Assembly: GCA_046729855.1 (NCBI GenBank)
Contig: JBKPHM010000148.1
Span: 1-10,296, forward strand
Source of the DNA: DATHSY01 sp046729855
GTDB lineage: Bacteria > Actinomycetota > UBA4738 > HRBIN12
DNA: 10,296 bases
Direction: 5' to 3'
Shown here: one piece after another, positions 6,815 through 10,296 of the stretch
How positions within the stretch are numbered: position 1 is the first letter of the stretch
Layout: each line of letters opens with the position of its first letter
The notes under the pieces: generated by a model
The model's input: only the letters and a program-made list of their open reading frames with translations
Databases searched by the model: none
Told to the model about the DNA's origin: nothing
Translations under genes and position numbers: made by a program

Positions 6815-8090
6815 TCAGCGCGGCCGCAGCGTGACCGTCCGCAGAGTTCGCCCGACGGCGCCCAGGACGGCGACGCCGACGAACGCGAGCACGCCGCCGA
6901 GCACGATCGTCGGTCCGACCCCGATCCAGGCGGCGACGACCCCGGACTCGAGGTCGCCCAGCGCCGGTCCGACCGAGGAGACCAGGTGGTCGACCGCCGC
7001 AAGGCGCCCTCGTACCTCGTCCTCGACCGCCGCCTGGGTGATCGCCCCACCGAGCAGCGCCGAGACATTGTTGCCAGCTCCAGCGATGGCCAACCCGAGC
7101 CAGGCGAGCCACGCGGTGTCGGCGAGGCCGGCGAGGACGATGCCGGCGCTCCACGCGCCGAGCGCGATCAGGACCCCTCGTCCCGGGCGGGGCGCCCGGG
7201 ACACCGCGCCGCTCAGCGCCGCGGCGACGAGCCCACCGGCGGCGGGCGCGGCGTAAAGGAGTCCGAGCGCGGCCGGTCCCGCGCCGAGCTCGTCGGCAAG
7301 GGCAGGCAGGAGCGCGATCGGCATGCCGAGGAACATCGCCGTGAAGTCGAGGCCGAGGGTCGTCGCGACCACGGGGCTCGAACGCACGATCCTGAACCCC
7401 TCGCGGATCGAGGCGAGCCCCTCGGGGCGACGCTCGGGTCGCGAGTGCGCCATCCCGGCGACCAGGGCGAGCGCGAGGAGGAACGTCGCGACGTCGAGTG
7501 CGTACGCGGCCTCGACCCCGGCGGCCCCGATCAACGCGCCGGCCGCCGCCGGCCCGACGAGCGCGTTCGCGTTGTACGAGGCGCCTTCGACCGCGAAGGC
7601 CGCGGGCAGCAGTTCGGCGGGGACCAGGCGCGCCGGCCACGCGCGCGCTCGCCACCGAGAGCGCGAAGACCGCCCCGGCGAGCGCCGCGAAGGCGTACAA
7701 GGGCCACAGGAGTGGCTCGTCGAGCAGGGCGTTCGCGATGAGCCCGAGCGAGAGCAGGGCGAACAACCCGTTCGCCGCGAGCGTCACGCGGCGGCGGTCG
7801 ACCGTGTCGGCGATCGCGCCGCCGAGCGGGGCGAGCACGAGGTTCGGGACGAGCTCGGCGAGCGCGACGAGGCCGACCGCGACCGTCGAGCGCGTGATCG
7901 CGTACACCTGGAACGGGATCGCGACGAGCGTGGCCTGGCTGCCGAGCTCGGACACGGTCTGCGCGAGCACGAGCCGTCGCAGGTCGGGCGAGCGCCGCAG
8001 CGGCTCGACGTCGAGCAGGTGCGGGCGAACCCGGGCGAGGAGCCCGGGCGGTCGGATCTCGGGAGGTGCGGCCCCCGGCTCCTCGTCCAT
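6815..8090 (-). pseudogene. MFS exporter (MFS_3/EntS-like) with one frameshift
   Basis: An ATG at 8090 with GGTAGGG nine bases upstream opens a frame reading LRRLVLAQTVSELGSQATLV and then motif A, APLGGAIADTVDRRRVTL (about residues 87-104), typical of 12-helix MFS drug or siderophore exporters. The frame stays protein-like to FALSVASARVAG near 7645. The product then continues in another minus frame as RLVPAELLPAAFAVEGASYN, on through ALVGPAAAGALIGAAGVEAA, to TLRTVTLRPR and the stop at 6815-6817. The total of 1276 bases is 425 codons plus one base, so a single extra base in GC-rich sequence near 7638-7650 explains it. The corrected product would be 424 residues, normal for the family. It could be a real loss-of-function mutation or a sequencing or assembly error. 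The ruined SDR gene lies directly upstream on the same strand. Confidence 0.85.
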
Positions 8091-8120
8091 GGACCGAGAC
8101 CCTACCGGCGGGTCAGACGC

Positions 8121-8521
8121 TCACGCCGTCGGCCCCGTGTCGAACACGAGCGAACCGACGTCGACGGCCGCGCCTCCGCCGTCGGCGACGAGCAGCGTGC
8201 CGGTGACGATCAAGGACTCGTCGCTTTGCCAGGAACAGACAGCAGGCGGCGATCTCCTCCGCCGTGGCAGGTCGTCCCAGCGGGACCCGCGGAGTCGCGA
8301 ACGCGTAGACCTCCTCGCCCGTGATGCCACGAGCGACTGCGAGCTCGTCCCGCGCCTTGTCGCTCATCGGCGTGATCACCCACCCGGCACAGCGCGTTGA
8401 TGCGGATCCCGTGCGGCCCGAGTCCTCGGCGAGCGAGCGCCAACCCGAGCAACGCCGCCTTCGAGGTGACGTAGGCGGCCGAGCTCGAACCGCTCACGAG
8501 CGCCGCGACGCCACGCTCTCG
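8121..8521 (-). pseudogene. Short-chain dehydrogenase/reductase (SDR) remnant
   Basis: The minus strand encodes only the C-terminal half of an SDR, spread over three frames. Frame one gives ALVSGSSSAAYVTSKAALLG with the active-site YxxxK, then GPHGIRINALC (to about 8394). Frame two gives VITPMSDKARDELAV and PLGRPATAEEIAACCLFLA (to about 8232). Frame three gives SDESLIVTGTLLVADGGG and ends FDTGPTA with the stop at 8121-8123. The usual PGW after NALC is two bases short, and one extra A sits in the AAAG near 8235. The Rossmann N-terminus (TGxxxGIG), which should lie beyond 8521, is absent, and an in-frame stop occurs just upstream. The enzyme cannot be made. The MFS gene follows on the same strand, so the two may once have formed an operon. 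Confidence 0.85.
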
Positions 8522-8554
8522 CGGTCACCGGAACCGTGAACGGGGCCGACCATT

Positions 8555-8692
8555 GTGTACGCGGAGATTCGCTGGGAGGCGGCCCTCGGGGCGATCTGCG
8601 CCGACGTGTCGTTCGAGCCTTCCGATCCCGCGCGGACTATCGACCTCGCCGAGCTTCCCGAGCTCCGTGCGCAGCTGATCGGGCGGAGTTGA
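8555..8692 (+). CDS. Possible 45-residue ORF or fragment, unknown
   Basis: From a GTG at 8555 to TGA 8690-8692 a plus-strand frame encodes VYAEIRWEAALGAICADVSF followed by EPSDPARTIDLAELPELRAQ and LIGRS. Third positions are mostly G or C and the composition is protein-like, unlike the overlapping minus-strand frames. A stop at 8537-8539 closes the frame upstream, and no convincing ribosome binding site precedes the GTG. A hairpin starts 6 bases after the stop. It may be a tiny gene or the end of a larger decayed one whose beginning was lost where the SDR remnant is also cut. I do not recognise a family. Confidence 0.3.
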   Translation: MYAEIRWEAALGAICADVSFEPSDPARTIDLAELPELRAQLIGRS

Positions 8693-8697
8693 CGCGG

Positions 8698-8724
8698 GTG
8701 CCGGTTGTGGGGTGGCACCGGCAC
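8698..8724 (+). terminator. Hairpin after the 45-residue ORF
   Basis: GTGCCGGT (8698-8705) pairs perfectly with ACCGGCAC (8717-8724) around an 11-base loop. It begins 6 bases after the TGA of the small ORF. It has no T-run and is followed by CGCCCCCC-type sequence. It could be a terminator or simply an isolated inverted repeat. Confidence 0.4.
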
Positions 8725-8983
8725 GCCCCCCCGCATGCCGACGGAGGGACGCGCTCCGGTGTGTCTCCACCCCAAGCAGGGGAGATACGGCTTCCTCATC
8801 CCGTATCCCTGCAGGTGATGGGATCAACGGGAACCGACGGGCACGGTCCGGTGTCACCAGAGCGAAGGCGCCGACGCTCAGTCGTGACCTCCGCGGGATG
8901 ACTGCGGGATCAGCCGCCAACGAATCGTCCCCTCCGTGCCGGGACTGGTTCAGACTTGGCCTGTGACCAGCACGTTTGCGTCC
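8725..8983. other. Noncoding or eroded stretch before repeat copy 2
   Basis: No frame on either strand has a recognisable motif or a good ribosome binding site, and frames are short and Arg/Pro/Ser-rich. Nothing else is seen up to the sharp start of the second repeat copy at 8984. Confidence 0.4.
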
Positions 8984-9172
8984 GTAGTCCCAACGGGATT
9001 TGAACCCGTGTCTCCACCTTGAGAGGGTGACCCGGGCTGATTTCGTGACCTGCGGCGGAGGCGGAGGCGGGCTGCTGACCTGCGGATTCAGTTCTGGTCG
9101 ATTCCGGTCGCTACCCCTCGGTTTTCGATGTCATGCGGGATATTCACGGGATCACCGGGCGTGCGCGACTAC
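8984..9172. repeat. 190-bp repeat element, copy 2
   Basis: This is the direct-orientation partner of 6531-6720, here 189 bp. The left end GTAGTCCCAA (8984-8993) is the same as in copy 1; the right end is GACTAC (9167-9172), so the inverted repeat is shortened to GTAGTC/GACTAC. The inner hairpin of copy 1 is replaced by a GGCGGA-type purine-rich repeat at about 9053-9070. The duplicated internal motif is GACCTGCGG here (9047-9055 and 9077-9085). Weak similarity to copy 1 runs on to about 9186. Confidence 0.8.
8985..9030 (-). other. tRNA-Glu(CTC)-like 3' half within repeat copy 2
   Basis: On the minus strand, TCACC-CTCTCAA-GGTGG forms the anticodon arm with anticodon CTC, AGAC is the variable loop, ACGGG-TTCAAAT-CCCGT is a perfect 5-bp T-arm, and TGGGACT plus A is the acceptor 3' end. 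This copy is better preserved than copy 1, whose T-stem has a mismatch. The 26 bases upstream of the anticodon arm do not form a D-arm or a pairing acceptor strand, so the 5' half is missing. Interpretations are an integration-site remnant, a degenerate tRNA, or part of a novel structured RNA. Confidence 0.6.
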
Positions 9173-9336
9173 AACCACCTTGCTTCGGTCTTCGGACCAC
9201 GCGAGCGTCCAGGATCGCGGTATCGATCGACGTCAAAGGAACGAACTCGTGGTGGCCCGGGGACCAACGGCAAGCATCTGGTCTTACGACGGGACGGTGA
9301 GTTACTGGGCTCTCACGCCGGCGGTCCGAGGACTCG

Positions 9337-9618
9337 ATGCGGTCGTGGGCGTCGTACTGTGAAGACGAGGGTCTCGATGCGGAGGAGCTAGGGTTCGCGT
9401 GCTTGACCGGCTCTGGAGAGGCGAACCAGGAGCCCGCGCCGGCATCCCCTACGTCCGCGGAGAAGCCCACCTGGAAACCGGAGCACTTCCAGATCCTGTC
9501 GTTGGATGGCGGGGGCCTGAAGGGGATCTACTCCGCGGCGGTTCTCGCCGCTCTGGAAGAAAGCATGGGTACCCCGACCGCGTCCCGGTTCGACCTGATC
9601 GTGGGCACGTCGACCGGA
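9337..9618 (+). pseudogene. Truncated patatin-like phospholipase (CapV-like), N-terminal part only
   Basis: An ATG at 9337 with GAGG (9328-9331) five bases upstream opens a frame with about 49 unassigned residues and then the patatin core: FQILSLDGGGLKGIYSAAVL, where DGGGLKG is the glycine-rich oxyanion hole, and RFDLIVGTSTG, where Ser in GTSTG is the nucleophile. The spacing and the LSLDGGG..GIYSA style match the patatin phospholipases used as CBASS effectors (CapV) and related COG3621 proteins, which degrade membrane phospholipids. Reading stops being patatin immediately after GTSTG (9607-9618): the expected GGIIAL is absent and the catalytic Asp (DGG/DGA) with the remaining two thirds of the domain is missing. 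No cyclase or other CBASS gene is adjacent, so CapV identity is inference and the fragment is inactive as read. Confidence 0.75.
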
Positions 9619-9811
9619 GAATCATCTGGGGCCGAGACGAGCTGCACACCGGCGACATGTGGAACTCCAACTCGCTGATCTCCCGTAGCTGCTCGTACGC
9701 GTTCGCGTGGACACCGAGGATATCCAGCCGCCATCCGGCGGTCGAGCGCCCGGTTGGGACGCCGGTCTCGTCGTCGCACGACGGGTGTTGAGACCCGGGC
9801 CTTCGCGCTGA
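9618..9811 (+). pseudogene. C-terminal fragment of a conserved actinobacterial protein, frameshifted
   Basis: Directly at the patatin breakpoint, a different plus frame begins RIIWGRDELHTGDMWNSNSL (9618 onward) and continues, after a frame change, as LLVRVRVDTEDIQPPSGGRA then PGWDAGLVVAR, ending at TGA 9809-9811. I recall the pattern WGRDEL.TG.MWNSNS..SWLL...PP.GGRAPGW.AG as the C-terminal end of a conserved protein of unknown function in Actinobacteria and relatives. Between Ser (TCC 9681-9683) and LLV (CTG 9689) there are five bases where one Trp codon is expected, a net +2 shift that also creates a TAG. The N-terminal part is missing. The fragment cannot be expressed on its own. Confidence 0.65.
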
Positions 9812-9955
9812 CGCTTGCTAGGAACTGGGAGTGCATCCCCACGCAGGCCACACCGCGGGCCACGCTTTCGTACTTCCGGCCCTCTGACCGCTTGCTCAAC
9901 GCCCCAACCCAAGGGTGATGAAGCCTTAGCAGGCTGGTCGTTGCGCGACGACGAA

Positions 9956-9969
9956 CGTCTCGCGAGACG
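9956..9969. promoter_or_regulatory. 14-bp perfect palindrome, possible operator
   Basis: CGTCTCGCGAGACG is its own reverse complement. It lies 15 bases before a TATACT box, so it would cover the -35 region of that promoter, the usual place for a repressor dimer. The regulator is unknown and the palindrome could be chance in GC-rich DNA. Confidence 0.4.
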
Positions 9970-9984
9970 GCCTCGTCAAAGACG

Positions 9985-9990
9985 TATACT
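9985..9990 (+). promoter_or_regulatory. Possible -10 box TATACT
   Basis: TATACT differs from the TATAAT consensus at one position and stands out in a GC-rich setting. No good -35 hexamer is found 17 bases upstream, where GCGAGA of the palindrome lies. A transcript starting near 9997 would carry the hairpin at 10008-10050 and a leader of about 190 bases before the ATG at 10187. Confidence 0.3.
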
Positions 9991-10007
9991 TGCTAAAGGA
10001 ACTGGCA

Positions 10008-10050
10008 GCGATCCCCGTTCTCGACGGAGTGTAGGAACCACGGGGATCGC
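10008..10050 (+). promoter_or_regulatory. Strong hairpin in the putative leader
   Basis: GCGATCCCCGT (10008-10018) pairs perfectly over 11 bp with ACGGGGATCGC (10040-10050) around a 21-base loop. It follows the TATACT box by 17 bases. It could act as an attenuator, an mRNA stabiliser or a terminator for a read-through transcript; there is no T-run. Confidence 0.5.
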
Positions 10051-10186
10051 CATCCGCCACCTCGACCAAGCTGTCCGGCTTGATCCTTCCGTGCCTGATG
10101 CCCGAGCGGCCTTTCGTTCCCGACTCGCGCGGATCGACCCACCGAGTCTTGGCACCGCGAACGGCAAGAGCAAGAAAGGAAGGCTC

Positions 10187-10296
10187 ATGGAAGACGTTCT
10201 AGTTGCAAGCAGGGAGACTGTTCAGCCTCGTGGTAGTCGGCCTTCGCCCGACAAGGGAGAACGAGGCGACCTGACAAGCACACCGCGTCGGATGTG
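10187..10296 (+). CDS. Start of an unknown ORF, cut by the window edge
   Basis: The ATG at 10187 is preceded by AAGGA (10176-10180) with 6-base spacing. The frame is open to the end: MEDVLVASRETVQPRGSRPS and then PDKGERGDLTSTPRRM, 36 residues with no recognised motif. The same frame has been open since the TGA at 9809-9811. Just upstream of the ATG it reads IRHLDQAVRLDPSVPDARAA, which resembles the second helix of a tetratricopeptide repeat (A..hL..A..LDP). The ATG may therefore not be the true start, and a longer, older coding frame is an alternative. A possible promoter, palindrome and hairpin lie at 9956-10050. Confidence 0.35.
   Translation, partial: MEDVLVASRETVQPRGSRPSPDKGERGDLTSTPRRM

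Noticed and set aside
9337..9678. Active CBASS operon
   Set aside because: Only a third of one patatin effector is present, without the catalytic Asp and with no cyclase, CapW, Cap2 or Cap3 gene in the window.
1..10296. CRISPR array, rRNA, or complete insertion sequence
   Set aside because: No regularly spaced repeats, no rRNA-like sequence and no full transposase frame were found on either strand.

Overview
The window is GC-rich throughout and looks like an uncultured Actinomycetota chromosome, probably metagenome-derived. The main grounds are GC-rich third codon positions in the genes, GTG starts next to purine-rich ribosome binding sites, and a membrane-anchored TolB-like protein whose N-terminus (EVFEMTTKQ, then DSWREQEERQR, then one membrane helix) resembles a family I associate with uncultured Actinomycetota. 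This placement is inference from composition and recalled families; no rRNA or marker gene is present.

Layout. Positions 1-3082 are ordinary chromosome: two co-directional PD40/TolB-like beta-propeller proteins (the first cut by the window edge), a GC-rich hairpin terminator, then a prolyl aminopeptidase preceded by two adjacent perfect hairpins. Positions 3083-4560 hold little intact coding: a scrap of another PD40 protein on the minus strand and a doubtful minus-strand frame ending in a four-cysteine zinc-ribbon motif. A clean VOC/glyoxalase-like gene (4561-4998, minus) follows. Positions 5000-6530 contain an apparently frameshifted gene, one small coiled-coil protein with an excellent ribosome binding site (5711-5935), and noncoding or eroded DNA.

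From 6531 the window looks like a gene graveyard built around a repeated element. Two copies of a ~190-bp sequence (6531-6720 and 8984-9172) lie in direct orientation. Each begins sharply with what reads, on the minus strand, as the 3' half of a tRNA-Glu(CTC), and each is bounded by short inverted repeats. Between them are an MFS exporter gene with one frameshift and a short-chain dehydrogenase missing its N-terminal half and carrying two further frameshifts. After the second copy comes the N-terminal part of a CapV-like patatin phospholipase, cut just after its catalytic GTSTG motif and joined directly to the broken C-terminal end of an unrelated conserved protein. The window ends with a possible regulatory region (14-bp palindrome, TATACT box, 11-bp-stem hairpin) ahead of an ORF that runs off the edge.

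Only a few genes look functional as read: the second PD40 protein, the prolyl aminopeptidase, the VOC protein and perhaps the 74-residue coiled-coil protein. I see no complete defence system, CRISPR array, integrase or intact transposase. The least explained feature is the ~190-bp tRNA-half repeat. Several frameshifts could be assembly errors rather than biology.
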